From contig QQVD01000031.1 of the NCBI GenBank assembly GCA_003388555.1, forward strand, positions 1-64,000: a stretch of DNA of 64,000 nt, written 5' to 3'. A program made the position numbers and the translations under genes. The stretch comes from Acidobacteriota bacterium. Its GTDB lineage: Bacteria; Acidobacteriota; Thermoanaerobaculia; Multivoradales; Multivoraceae. Positions 46,746-54,731 of the stretch are shown here, piece after piece; within the stretch, counting starts at the first letter, position 1, and every line of letters begins with the position of its first letter. The notes beneath the pieces were generated by a model, which had not been told where the DNA came from, did not search any database, and saw only the letters and a program-made list of their open reading frames with translations.

Positions 46746-48683
46746 ATGGCGAAGCGGAGGACCAGGAAGGGCGCCGGCCGTGCCGAGCGTCGCCAGATCA
46801 GCAGCAGCGAGCTGCGCGCCGCCGGGGCGCGGCCGCGCGCGGCGGTGCGCGTCGGCGCCGCGGCGCTGCTGGTGGCGGCGGTGGCGCTGGCCTTCGCGCC
46901 GGTGTACGGCAACGGCTACGTCTCGTTCGACGACCCGCGCTACGTGGTGCGCAACCCAGCCGTGCAGCAGGGCGTCGACGGCGAGCTGGTGCGGTGGGCG
47001 CTGACCTCGCGGCACGCCTACAACTGGCATCCGCTGACCTGGCTGTCGCACGCCGTCGACTACTCGCTGTTCGGCGAGGTGTGGGGAGCGCACCACGCGG
47101 TGTCGGTGGGGCTGCACGCGGCCTCGGCGGTCCTGCTGCTGGCCTTTCTCGTGGCGGCGACCGGGCGTTTCTGGCTCGCCTTCGCGGTCGCGGCGCTGTT
47201 CGCTCTGCACCCGCTGCGGGTCGAGTCGGTGGCCTGGCTGTCCGAGCGCAAGGACACCCTCAGCGCAGCGCTCTTCTTCGCCACGCTGCTGGCGTACGTG
47301 CACTACGCTCGCCGGCCGGGGGTGCTGCGCTGGGCAGGGTGGACCGCACTGGCCCTGCTCGGGCTGATGGCCAAGCCGATGCTGGTGACGCTGCCGCTCG
47401 TGCTGCTGCTGGTCGACGTCTGGCCGCTCGATCGGTGGCGGCCGCTGGGCGTCGGTGACGTCTCCAGGGTCCCGACGCCGCTGCACGACCGTAGGCCGCG
47501 GATCGAGCCGGCGTCGCCCGCCCGGCTGGTGGTCGAGAAGCTGCCGCTGATCCTGGCAGTGGTCGGCTCGATCCGGCTGACTCTGTGGGCTCAGCAGCCG
47601 GTGGTGCAGGATCTGGAGCAGTTCCCGCTCGCCGCGCGGCTGGAGAACGCAGCGGTCTCGGTCGTCCGCTACCTCGGCAAGCTGGCCTGGCCGGCCGACC
47701 TCGGCGTCTTCTACCCGCATCCCGGTGCCGCGGGCTGGTCGGCGGGAGTCGTGGTGCTGGCGATCGGACTGCTGGCAGCCGTCAGCGCGCTCGTCTGGTG
47801 GCGCCGGCGGACGCGTCCGGAGGTCACGGTCGGTTGGCTCTGGTTCCTCGGCATGCTGGTGCCGGTGCTCGGCCTGGTCCAGGTCGGCATCCAGTCGATG
47901 GCCGATCGCTACACCTACCTGCCCAGCGTCGGAGTGCTGGTGGCGCTGGTCTGGCTCGCCGCCACGAGGTGGCCAGGGCGACGGATCGCCGCCGTCGCGG
48001 TGCTGCTGTGTGTGCCGCTCGCGGCGCTCACCCTCCGCCAGGCGCGCCACTGGAGCGACGACGTGGCGCTGTTCCGGCACACCCTGGAGGCCACCGACGG
48101 TTCGTTCTGGGCCCACTACAACCTCGGGCTGGCGCTGCAGCGCGAGGGCAACGCGATCGGCGCCCGCGAGCAGTTCGAGGCCGCTCTCGAGCGGCAGCCC
48201 GACAACGTCGAGGCGATGCGCAACCTCGCCCACCTGCTCGACGACCAGGACGTCCCCGGAGTCGACGCCGACCGCGCGCGCGCCCTCTTCGAGCGGGCGG
48301 CGGCGCTGCGACCCGACGATCCGTTCGCGCAGATCGACGTCGCCAGAACGCGCTCCGAGGCCGGCGATCCGGCCGGCGCCCTCGACGCCGCTCGGCGGGC
48401 CCTGGCGTCGCGTCCCGACGAGCCCAGCTGGATCGCGCTCGAAGGTCGGGCGCTGGTGCAGCTGCGACGCTTCGCCGAGGCCGAGCCGGTGCTGCGCCGC
48501 GCCGCGGAGCTGCAGCCCGATGAGGCCGAGGCCTGGAATGCGCTCGGCGTCGCGGTGGCGCAGCAGGGCCGGTTCGGCGAGGCTCTACCGCTGTTCGAGC
48601 GCGCTCTCGAGCTCGAACCGGGTCACGGCGAGGCGGCGCGCAACCTCGAGGCGGCGCGGCGCCTGGCGGAGACAGACCCCTAG
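46746..48683 (+). CDS. TMTC-like membrane protein with C-terminal TPR repeats
   Basis: The 645-residue protein has about 10 membrane helices, then soluble tetratricopeptide repeats from about residue 450. The GT-C-type first outer loop is GNGYVSFDDPRYVVRNPAV. The family motifs YNWHPLTWLSHAVDYSLFG, HPLRVESVAWLSERKDTLSA and LLGLMAKPMLVTLPLVLLLV identify it as a bacterial relative of the TMTC O-mannosyltransferases (DUF1736). TPR units repeat as WAHYNLGLALQREGNAIGA and AWNALGVAVAQQGRFGEAL. It is often miscalled O-GlcNAc transferase because of the repeats. It may glycosylate periplasmic or surface proteins, and the substrate is unknown. Confidence 0.87.
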   Translation: MAKRRTRKGAGRAERRQISSSELRAAGARPRAAVRVGAAALLVAAVALAFAPVYGNGYVSFDDPRYVVRNPAVQQGVDGELVRWALTSRHAYNWHPLTWLSHAVDYSLFGEVWGAHHAVSVGLHAASAVLLLAFLVAATGRFWLAFAVAALFALHPLRVESVAWLSERKDTLSAALFFATLLAYVHYARRPGVLRWAGWTALALLGLMAKPMLVTLPLVLLLVDVWPLDRWRPLGVGDVSRVPTPLHDRRPRIEPASPARLVVEKLPLILAVVGSIRLTLWAQQPVVQDLEQFPLAARLENAAVSVVRYLGKLAWPADLGVFYPHPGAAGWSAGVVVLAIGLLAAVSALVWWRRRTRPEVTVGWLWFLGMLVPVLGLVQVGIQSMADRYTYLPSVGVLVALVWLAATRWPGRRIAAVAVLLCVPLAALTLRQARHWSDDVALFRHTLEATDGSFWAHYNLGLALQREGNAIGAREQFEAALERQPDNVEAMRNLAHLLDDQDVPGVDADRARALFERAAALRPDDPFAQIDVARTRSEAGDPAGALDAARRALASRPDEPSWIALEGRALVQLRRFAEAEPVLRRAAELQPDEAEAWNALGVAVAQQGRFGEALPLFERALELEPGHGEAARNLEAARRLAETDP

Positions 48684-48850
48684 ACCAGCTCGGGCGGCGC
48701 CGCCGCGGCGGGCTCCTCGCCCAACCTGCCGCGAGCCTCTATGATCGGAGGGGTGCGGACCTTCTTCGCTTCGGGGAGGTCTCCGGTTGCTGGGGCACGT
48801 GGCGCCTTGGAGTCCCGTCAGGCCGCCGAAGGCGAGCTAGGAGGAGTGGG

Positions 48851-49429
48851 ATGAGAGCCGTGTCGATGCGTTGGTTCCTGGTCTCTCCGATCCTGGTGCT
48901 TTCGAGCCTGCAGGCCGGCACGGCATCTGCCCAGCCTGGTTTTCGCGCCTGGCTCGACGAGGGCCAGGCGGCCGCGGGGACAGGCACCGGATCCTCCGCC
49001 AGCGGAGTCGCCGTGATGCTGCTCGAGCCGGCGCAGGACAGGCTGACCTACACGATCACGCTGCAGGGGCTCGACCTCGATGGCAGCCAGACCCCGGCCG
49101 ACCCCGACGACGACGTCACCGGGCTGCACTTCCACGCCGCGCCGCCCAACGTGAACGGCGGCGTCGTCTTCGGCCTGATCGCTCCCAACCACGATCCCGA
49201 CGACCTGGTCATCGATCCCGTGGCCGGCACCCTGACCGGCGCCTGGGAAGACACGGACAGCCAGCCGTTGAATCCGCAGCTCGCGAATCTCCTCTCCGGC
49301 GGCCTCTACCTCAACGTGCACACCACCGGATTCGCAGCGGGCGAGATCCGCGGCCAGGTGCTGCCGATCGTCTTCGTCGACGGATTCGAGAGTGGCGACA
49401 CGACGGCTTGGAGCTCGGCGGTTCCCTAG
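48851..49429 (+). CDS. CHRD domain protein with FESGD...AWS C-terminal tail
   Basis: The 192-residue secreted protein has a signal peptide (FLVSPILVLSSLQAGTASA), then one CHRD domain. VTGLHFHAAPPNVNGGVVFG and GLYLNVHTTGFAAGEIRGQV are the typical motifs. CHRD domains bind extracellular partners, as in chordin, and are also found in bacterial secreted proteins. The last 18 residues are VFVDGFESGDTTAWSSAV, a tail I have seen recurrently at the end of secreted proteins from this phylum. It may be a sorting or attachment signal, but this is inference. AGGAGG precedes the ATG at 48851. Confidence 0.82.
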   Translation: MRAVSMRWFLVSPILVLSSLQAGTASAQPGFRAWLDEGQAAAGTGTGSSASGVAVMLLEPAQDRLTYTITLQGLDLDGSQTPADPDDDVTGLHFHAAPPNVNGGVVFGLIAPNHDPDDLVIDPVAGTLTGAWEDTDSQPLNPQLANLLSGGLYLNVHTTGFAAGEIRGQVLPIVFVDGFESGDTTAWSSAVP

Positions 49430-49470
49430 CGTCTGAATCGATCCTCCTGGCAGCTCGTCGCCCCCTCCGC

Positions 49471-50154
49471 ATGAGCCAGAACGTCCACCCTAGAGATCCG
49501 ATCCGGCCGTCGGCGTCGCGTTCTCCGACCCGACGCGGTTTCCTCGGCGCTGCTGTGGCGACGGCCACGGGCGTCGGGCTCGGCAGCCGGGCGACCGCCG
49601 GACAGCCCAGCGCCGGAGGAGATCCTGTCGGCGATCGTCGCCGCGCGCTGTTGAGAGCGGTGGCCGGCCACGCCCTTCCGGCTGACGCCCTGGGGGAGGA
49701 TGGGATCTCCGAGCAGGTCGCGGCCTTCGAGCGCTGGTCGCGTGGCTTCGAGCCGGTGGCCGAGCTCGATCATCCCTACATCTGGAGCGACGAGCTGGTG
49801 TACGGTCCGCCGGATCCACGCCCGGGCTGGCAGGCGCAGCTCGACGGTCTCGATCTCGAGGCGCGGCGGCGGCACGGTGCCGGGTTCGTCGAGCTGCCGG
49901 TCGGCCATCGGGCCGAGCTGCTGCGCGAGCACCTGGAGCGTGCGGTTCCGGCGGGTCTGCGCGAGCTGCCGTTCGCGGCCGAGGCGCCACACGTGGCGAT
50001 CGCGCTGCTCGCCTGGTGGGCCGGTACCTCCGGGGCGAACGATCTGTGCCACGGCGCCGCGATCGGGCGCCACGAGTGTCGCGGTCTGCCGAGCGCGGCG
50101 CAACGCCCGGAGCCGCTCGCCCCGCCGAGCCGCGCCGACCGGGGAGAGCGGTGA
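49471..50154 (+). CDS. Tat-exported gluconate 2-dehydrogenase subunit 3-like protein
   Basis: The 227-residue product has a twin-arginine signal, SPTRRGFLGAAVATATG near residue 20. The mature helical part (RRALLRAVAGHALPADALGE, EQVAAFERWSRGFEPVAEL) fits the gluconate_2-dh3 family. Such small subunits guide the flavoprotein of three-subunit membrane dehydrogenases through the Tat pathway. The GMC-type flavoprotein gene starts one base before this gene stops (TGATG), so the pair is coupled. The cytochrome c subunit of classic gluconate, fructose or sorbitol dehydrogenases is not seen here. The ATG at 49471 lacks a strong ribosome binding site. Confidence 0.75.
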   Translation: MSQNVHPRDPIRPSASRSPTRRGFLGAAVATATGVGLGSRATAGQPSAGGDPVGDRRRALLRAVAGHALPADALGEDGISEQVAAFERWSRGFEPVAELDHPYIWSDELVYGPPDPRPGWQAQLDGLDLEARRRHGAGFVELPVGHRAELLREHLERAVPAGLRELPFAAEAPHVAIALLAWWAGTSGANDLCHGAAIGRHECRGLPSAAQRPEPLAPPSRADRGER

Positions 50155-51788
50155 TGGCCGGGCGGGTGCACGAGACGGGGGTCTGCATCCTCGGCTCCGG
50201 GATCACCGGCGCGCTCGTCGCCGAGCGCCTGGCGGAGCAGACCACGGCGCGCATCACCGTGGTCGAGGCCGGCGACCGGATCTTCAATCTCGACCAGCGC
50301 TTCGAGCGTCGCGACCGCTTCCTCGACTACCGCGAGAACCCGTGGCCCGACGACCACATCCGCGGACAGACCGGCAGGGGGCTGCAGTCGCGTTCGATGT
50401 GCGTCGGCGGACTGGGCCTGCATTGGGGCGGCACCACGCCGCGCTTCACCCCCGAGGATCTGCGGCTGCGTTCGCTCTACGGCGTCGGCGAGGACTGGCC
50501 GGTCGAGTGGGAGGAGCTCGACGCCTTCTACCAGGAGGCCGAGGAGCGCATCGGGATCGCCGGCGTGCAGGGCCCGCCCGAGCTCGACCCGCGCAGCCGC
50601 GACTACCCGATGCCGGCGCTGCCGCTGTCTTACAACCTCGAGAAGCTGCGCGCCTGGGGGGAGCGCTCTGGGATCCCGTTCTGGCCCAACCCGGTGTCGA
50701 AGAACTCGCGGCCCTACCGCGGCCGCAACGTGTGTGTGCGCTGCGACACCTGCACGATCTGCCCGACCGGCGCCAAGTACTCGCCCGACTTCACCCTCCA
50801 GGAGCTGCTCGCACGGGAGAGGATCGAGCTGCTCGACCGCACCCTGGTGCGGCGCCTCGTCGTGGGCGAGCGGGGCCGGATCGCCGGGGCCAAGGCGCTC
50901 GACCGGGATCGGCCCGACGAGCCGCTCGAGCTGCGCGCCGACGTCTTCGTCGTGGCGCTGGGCTACGCTTGGAGCGCCCACCTCCTGCTGCTCTCGGCGT
51001 CGGACCGTGCCCCGGCAGGGGTCGCCAACCGCTCGGGCCTGGTCGGCCGCTTCATGAGCGGCCACCGCCCCTACAACGCCTTCGTCGAAGTCCCGGAGAA
51101 GCTCTACCCCGGCATCTACGAGATGGACTCGCTGCTGTCGAAGAGCTTCCAGCGCCCCGGCGACATCGATCGCTACGTGCGCCACGACCTGCGCATCTGG
51201 GAATCCGATTTCGGCCGCAGGCCGCGGCTGCGGAGCGACGACGGAGAGCTGCTGCTCGGCGAGGATCTGCTCGCCGACTGGCGGCAACGGGGCGAGCGCG
51301 GGGCGGCGCGGCTGCGCGCGTACTACGACGTGATCCCGGCCGAGGGCAGCGGCCTGCGGATCGATACCTCACGCACCAACGAGTGGGGAGACCCGATGTT
51401 CCGCATCGAGATGCAGCCGGCGCCGGAGACCTCGGAGCTGATCCCGCTCGCCGAGGCGCAGATCGAAGGAGTGTTCGACCGGATGATCGCGGCCGGAGGC
51501 GGCCGCCTGCTCGAGCGCCGCGTCAGCCGGGAGATCCACGATCATCCGGCGGGTGGTTGCCGCATGGGCGCCGATCCGGCGACCAGCGTCGTCGACCCCT
51601 ACGGGCGTAGCTGGGATCACGAGAACCTGTGGATCGTCGGGGCGCCGACGATGCCCTCGGCGGGATGCAACAACGGCACCCTGACCTTCGCCGCGCTCAC
51701 CCTGCGCTCGGCGGCGAAGCTCGCTGCGCTGCTGCCGCCGAGCGGCGCTGAGCCCGCGATCCCCCACCGGGCGGAGGTCGCGGCGTGA
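50154..51788 (+). CDS. GMC-family FAD oxidoreductase with four-cysteine cluster
   Basis: The 544-residue flavoprotein has the FAD-binding Rossmann motif CILGSGITGALVAERL at the N-terminus. The GMC C-terminal motif is HPAGGCRMGADPATSVVDP, and the catalytic histidine/asparagine region is PSAGCNNGTLTFAALTL. Between them C194, C197, C200 and C203 lie in CVRCDTCTICPTGAKYSP, a ferredoxin-like spacing ending in CP. The protein would oxidise an alcohol or sugar at the periplasmic face and pass electrons on, possibly through an Fe-S centre in place of a cytochrome. It is coupled upstream to the subunit-3-like gene and downstream, by GTGA, to an amidohydrolase gene. Confidence 0.85.
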   Translation: MAGRVHETGVCILGSGITGALVAERLAEQTTARITVVEAGDRIFNLDQRFERRDRFLDYRENPWPDDHIRGQTGRGLQSRSMCVGGLGLHWGGTTPRFTPEDLRLRSLYGVGEDWPVEWEELDAFYQEAEERIGIAGVQGPPELDPRSRDYPMPALPLSYNLEKLRAWGERSGIPFWPNPVSKNSRPYRGRNVCVRCDTCTICPTGAKYSPDFTLQELLARERIELLDRTLVRRLVVGERGRIAGAKALDRDRPDEPLELRADVFVVALGYAWSAHLLLLSASDRAPAGVANRSGLVGRFMSGHRPYNAFVEVPEKLYPGIYEMDSLLSKSFQRPGDIDRYVRHDLRIWESDFGRRPRLRSDDGELLLGEDLLADWRQRGERGAARLRAYYDVIPAEGSGLRIDTSRTNEWGDPMFRIEMQPAPETSELIPLAEAQIEGVFDRMIAAGGGRLLERRVSREIHDHPAGGCRMGADPATSVVDPYGRSWDHENLWIVGAPTMPSAGCNNGTLTFAALTLRSAAKLAALLPPSGAEPAIPHRAEVAA

Positions 51789-53044
51789 GGCGGCGGTCAC
51801 TCGTGTTCCTCGCAATGTCGTGGGCTGCTGCTGCGGCGGTCGCGCAGCCGGGGCCGCTGGTGGCGCCGATGCCGGAGGCGGTCGTCGTCGTCGCCGACCG
51901 GGTCTTCGATGGCCGTGGTGAAGTCGCCGAAGGCCGCGCCGTGGTGGTGCGCGACGGACGCATCGAGCGCCTCGTCGCCGCGGCGGAGCTCGCCTCCGAC
52001 CCGAGCCTCGGTGGGTTGCGCCGTATCGAGCTCCCGGGCTCCAGCCTGCTGCCGGGTCTGATCGACACCCACGTGCACATCGGCTGGTCGTTCGGGCTCG
52101 ACGGCCGCACGATGACCGCCGACGGGCCCGAGTCGCCCGAGCAGCGCGCCCTGCTGGCGGCGGAGAACGCCGCCCGCACGCTGCGGGCCGGAGTGACCAC
52201 GGTGCAGAGCCTCGGCGAGGAGCTCGATCTCGAGCTGCGTGACGCGATCGCCCGCGGCACCCTGCCGGGGCCGCGCATCCTCACCTCGGCCGGTGCGATC
52301 GTCGATCCAGGCCTCGAGCCGGCGCAGCTGCGCCTGGCGGTGCGCGGGTTCCAGCAGCGCGGCGCCGACGTGATCAAGGTGTTCGCCTCGGCATCGATCC
52401 GGGTGGGCGGCACGCCGACCCTGAGCCAGGAGCAGCTCGACGCGATCTGCGGCGAGGCGTCGGCGGCCGGCCTGCGCAGCGTCGTGCACGCGCACTCGCC
52501 GGAGAGCGCCCGGAGGGTCGCGGAGGCGGGGTGCACGGCAGTCGAGCACGGCGCGCTGCTCGATCGGCCGACGCTCGAGCTGCTGGCCGAGAGGGGCGTC
52601 TACTACGACCCCAACATCGACCTGGTGCTGCGCAACTACTTCGAGAACGAGGAGCGCTTCCTCGGCGTCGGCAGCTACACCGCCGAGGGGTTCGCGCAGA
52701 TGCGCGCCGCGGTGCCGAGGGCGCTCGAGACCTTCCGCGCCGCGCTCGAGGTCGACGGTCTGAAGACCGTGTTCGGCACCGACGCGCTGGCCGGGGCGCA
52801 CGGCCGCAACGTCGAGGAGTTGGTCTACAGGATCCGCGAGGGCGGCCAGCCGGTGCTCGAGGCGATCACCTCGGCGACCGCGCTGGCGGCGGAGTCGCTC
52901 GGCCTGGGCGACGAGATCGGAACCGTGGCCCCGGGCTACGTCGCCGACCTGATCGCCGTCGCTGGCGATCCTCGGGAGGAACCCGAAGCGCTGCTCGCGG
53001 TCCGTTTCGTGATGGCGCGGGGAGCGGTCGTGCGGCGCGACTGA
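51785..53044 (+). CDS. Secreted amidohydrolase family protein
   Basis: The 419-residue product has a signal peptide (LVFLAMSWAAAAAVAQ) and the metal-dependent amidohydrolase fold. LLPGLIDTHVHIG has the HxH motif, VIKVFASASIRVGG has the lysine that is normally carboxylated, and VVHAHSPESARRVAEAG and TVFGTDALAGAHG have the histidine and aspartate ligands. Relatives include imidazolonepropionase-like and Xaa-Pro dipeptidase-like enzymes. The substrate is not predictable. The start is GTG 51785, overlapping the GMC stop as GTGA. A shared transcript with the GMC oxidoreductase suggests coordinated breakdown of an amino or amide compound, which is inference. Confidence 0.88.
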   Translation: MRRRSLVFLAMSWAAAAAVAQPGPLVAPMPEAVVVVADRVFDGRGEVAEGRAVVVRDGRIERLVAAAELASDPSLGGLRRIELPGSSLLPGLIDTHVHIGWSFGLDGRTMTADGPESPEQRALLAAENAARTLRAGVTTVQSLGEELDLELRDAIARGTLPGPRILTSAGAIVDPGLEPAQLRLAVRGFQQRGADVIKVFASASIRVGGTPTLSQEQLDAICGEASAAGLRSVVHAHSPESARRVAEAGCTAVEHGALLDRPTLELLAERGVYYDPNIDLVLRNYFENEERFLGVGSYTAEGFAQMRAAVPRALETFRAALEVDGLKTVFGTDALAGAHGRNVEELVYRIREGGQPVLEAITSATALAAESLGLGDEIGTVAPGYVADLIAVAGDPREEPEALLAVRFVMARGAVVRRD

Positions 53045-53051
53045 TCGTGAC

Positions 53052-53073
53052 GCGGCGCCGTCGGCGGCGCCGC
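53052..53073. terminator. Possible bidirectional terminator hairpin
   Basis: Between the convergent amidohydrolase and TauE/SafE genes, GCGGCGCC and its reverse complement GGCGCCGC flank a six-base loop. No U-tract follows on either strand, so termination strength is doubtful. Confidence 0.25.
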
Positions 53074-53087
53074 AGACGGTCGCGGAC

Positions 53088-53816
53088 TCAGGAGAGCAGT
53101 CGCAGCAGGCCGCGCGCCAGCACCAGCGCCGAGGTGGCACCGGAGAGGACGAGGATGGCGGTCCGCACCCCTTCCGGCCGGACGCGTCCGATCAACGGCG
53201 TCGACGCGGCGTAGCCGAGCAGCGTCGCCGGGACCATGAAGGTCAGCGTCGCGAGCTCGGCGCGTCCGATCTGGCCGTAGGCGGCGAGCACGATCAGCGA
53301 CAGGGTGCCGCCGACGAAGAAGTAGCCCGAGAGCGTGCCGCGCAGTCTCTCGCCCTCGAGCGAGCGCACCACCAGGGCGATCGGCGGCCCGCCGACCGAG
53401 ACTGCGGTGCCGGTGATGCCGGAGACGAAGCCGGCGCCAACCAGGTTGCGCCGGGTCATCGGCAGCGCGGTGCGCTGCAGCGTCGCCAGCACCACGCTGC
53501 CGAGCAGCAGCGAGCCGAGCACGACGTCGAGCACGCCGGCGGCGAGCCAGGCGACCAGCGCGGCGCCGACCAGGGCGCCGGGAAAGCGGCCGACGATCGC
53601 CGGCCCTATCTCGGCGATGCGCATCCCACGGCGATCGCGCAGCGACACCAGCAGGGCGAGGGCGAAGTTCGCCATCAGCAACGGTGCCGGCACCAGCTGC
53701 GGCGCGATGAGCAGCAGGATCGGCGCCGCGACCATGCCGAGGCCGATGCCGACGGTGCCCTGCAGGGCGCTGGCCGCGGCGACGACGCAGGCGGCGAGGA
53801 GGAGGGTGGGCGTCAT
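53088..53816 (-). CDS. Sulfite exporter TauE/SafE family membrane protein
   Basis: The 242-residue protein has about seven to eight helices. It is made of the duplicated four-helix TauE/SafE unit. GTVGIGLGMVAAPILLLIAP in the first half is matched by LVGAGFVSGITGTAVSVGG in the second. The family exports sulfite, sulfoacetate or other organic anions, and the substrate here is unknown. The ATG at 53816 has a purine-rich region upstream in the divergent intergenic sequence. It is convergent with the amidohydrolase gene, and the GIY-YIG repeat unit begins about 50 bp beyond its start. Confidence 0.87.
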   Translation of the reverse strand: MTPTLLLAACVVAAASALQGTVGIGLGMVAAPILLLIAPQLVPAPLLMANFALALLVSLRDRRGMRIAEIGPAIVGRFPGALVGAALVAWLAAGVLDVVLGSLLLGSVVLATLQRTALPMTRRNLVGAGFVSGITGTAVSVGGPPIALVVRSLEGERLRGTLSGYFFVGGTLSLIVLAAYGQIGRAELATLTFMVPATLLGYAASTPLIGRVRPEGVRTAILVLSGATSALVLARGLLRLLS

Positions 53817-54178
53817 GTGGAGTGGAGAGTGGTCGGTGGTGGAGCTGTTGCCGTGAGTGGTGCGGCTCGGCTTCCCGAAACGCATGGAACCGTAGCCTTC
53901 GCTGGGATGACGGAAGGAACAAGAGCGGTCGGGGGGCCTGCCGCACCGACTCGGCGCTGCGCGAAGCTTCGAAGGCGCTCCTCAGAGGGAATGGTGAGGA
54001 CAGCAGAGGGAGGAAACTGGCGATTGCCGTGGGAACGTCGATGGCCGGACGTGGGATCGTGAGGCGGCTGATTGTCGAAGGAGAGAGATGCGAAGGAACG
54101 ACTCCCGTTGGGCGTGTCGGAAGAGGGCGAGATGTCGGGGACAGCGTCACGAAGGCTCGTTCGTGAGATCCTCGGAGG
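53817..54178. other. Intergenic region between TauE/SafE and GIY-YIG remnant
   Basis: The ~360 bases contain the left hairpin-repeat copy (53868-53920). The rest is visibly richer in A and purines than neighbouring genes, with no plausible ORF. It probably belongs to the same inserted unit as the GIY-YIG gene. Confidence 0.5.
53868..53920 (-). repeat. Left inverted copy of a ~50-bp hairpin repeat
   Basis: This stretch matches, in inverted orientation, the copy at 54546-54601. Its core is GCCTTCGCTGGGATGACGGA. One arm of the internal hairpin is worn: AACCGTAGC stands where ATCCCAGC is expected. The match contains a few mismatches and one indel. It is the shorter, more degenerate boundary of the GIY-YIG unit. 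Confidence 0.7.
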
Positions 54179-54471
54179 ATGAAGGAGCCGGCGGTCTACA
54201 TCGTCATCGGCGGTTCGGCGCTCTCTACGTGGGCGTGACCAGTCACCTGGTCCAGCGGATCTGGCAGCACCGGGAAGGTCTGGTCGAGGGATTCACGCGA
54301 AGGTACGGGATCGAGTTGCTCGTCTACTACGAGATGCACCCTCAGATGAACGAGGCCATTCAGCGCGAGAAGCAGTTGAAGGCCTGGAAGAGGGCATGGA
54401 AGATCCGCCTCATCGAGAGGGACAACCCGCACTGGCAGGACCTCTGGGAGGAGATCGCCGGAGGTCGTTGA
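54179..54471 (+). pseudogene. GIY-YIG nuclease family protein, frameshifted near the N-terminus
   Basis: A ~96-residue single-domain GIY-YIG nuclease can be read only by joining two frames. MKEPAVYIVIGGSA starts at ATG 54179. GALYVGVTSHLVQRIWQHRE continues in another frame from about 54208. The shift is net one base deleted (or two inserted). The rest is clear: GFTRRYGIELLVYYEMH and AIQREKQLKAWKRAWKIRLI, with the catalytic arginine and glutamate. Similar small stand-alone nucleases are common, with no proven function. The gene lies between two inverted hairpin repeats, at 53868-53920 and 54546-54601. Confidence 0.8.
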
Positions 54472-54731
54472 TTCACGCGGCTCAAAGGGTCTCGGCCCTT
54501 CCTCTCGTCACACGGCCTGCCGACACTCGATGCCCGTCGAACGTGATTCCTCCCCTCCGTCATCCCAGCGAAGGCTGGGATCCATGCGTTGCGTGAAGCC
54601 GACCCGCCCCGTCGCCGCTCGACGGGCTCACCGAGCCGGAGCCGACGACCGACCAGCCTCCGACGCCGATTCACGAGCCGAACCGTCGCGGCCAGGCCGG
54701 CGCCCCGAACGGCTCAGCCCCGATCCACGGC
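54472..54731. other. Intergenic region between the GIY-YIG remnant and ileS
   Basis: The ~260 bases hold a weak hairpin at 54484-54499 (AAGGG...CCCTT), possibly a terminator for the nuclease gene, and the right hairpin repeat. The remaining ~130 bases up to the ileS stop (on the minus strand) show nothing recognisable. Confidence 0.4.
54546..54601 (+). repeat. Right inverted copy of a ~50-bp hairpin repeat
   Basis: The copy has an intact internal palindrome at 54562-54581, ATCCCAGC and GCTGGGAT around a GAAG loop. Flanks are CCGTC on one side and CCATGCGTTGCGTGAAGCC on the other. It is the reverse complement of 53868-53920, except for a few mismatches and one indel. Repeats of this type, with the core CATCCCAGCGAAGGCTGGGAT, are widespread in bacterial genomes and are often mis-annotated as protein. 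Confidence 0.75.

Noticed and set aside
54360-54674. Leftward open frame whose translation contains WIPAFAGMT
   Set aside because: The frame reads through the right hairpin repeat and the end of the GIY-YIG gene. This peptide is a well-known artefact of that repeat and has no gene features.
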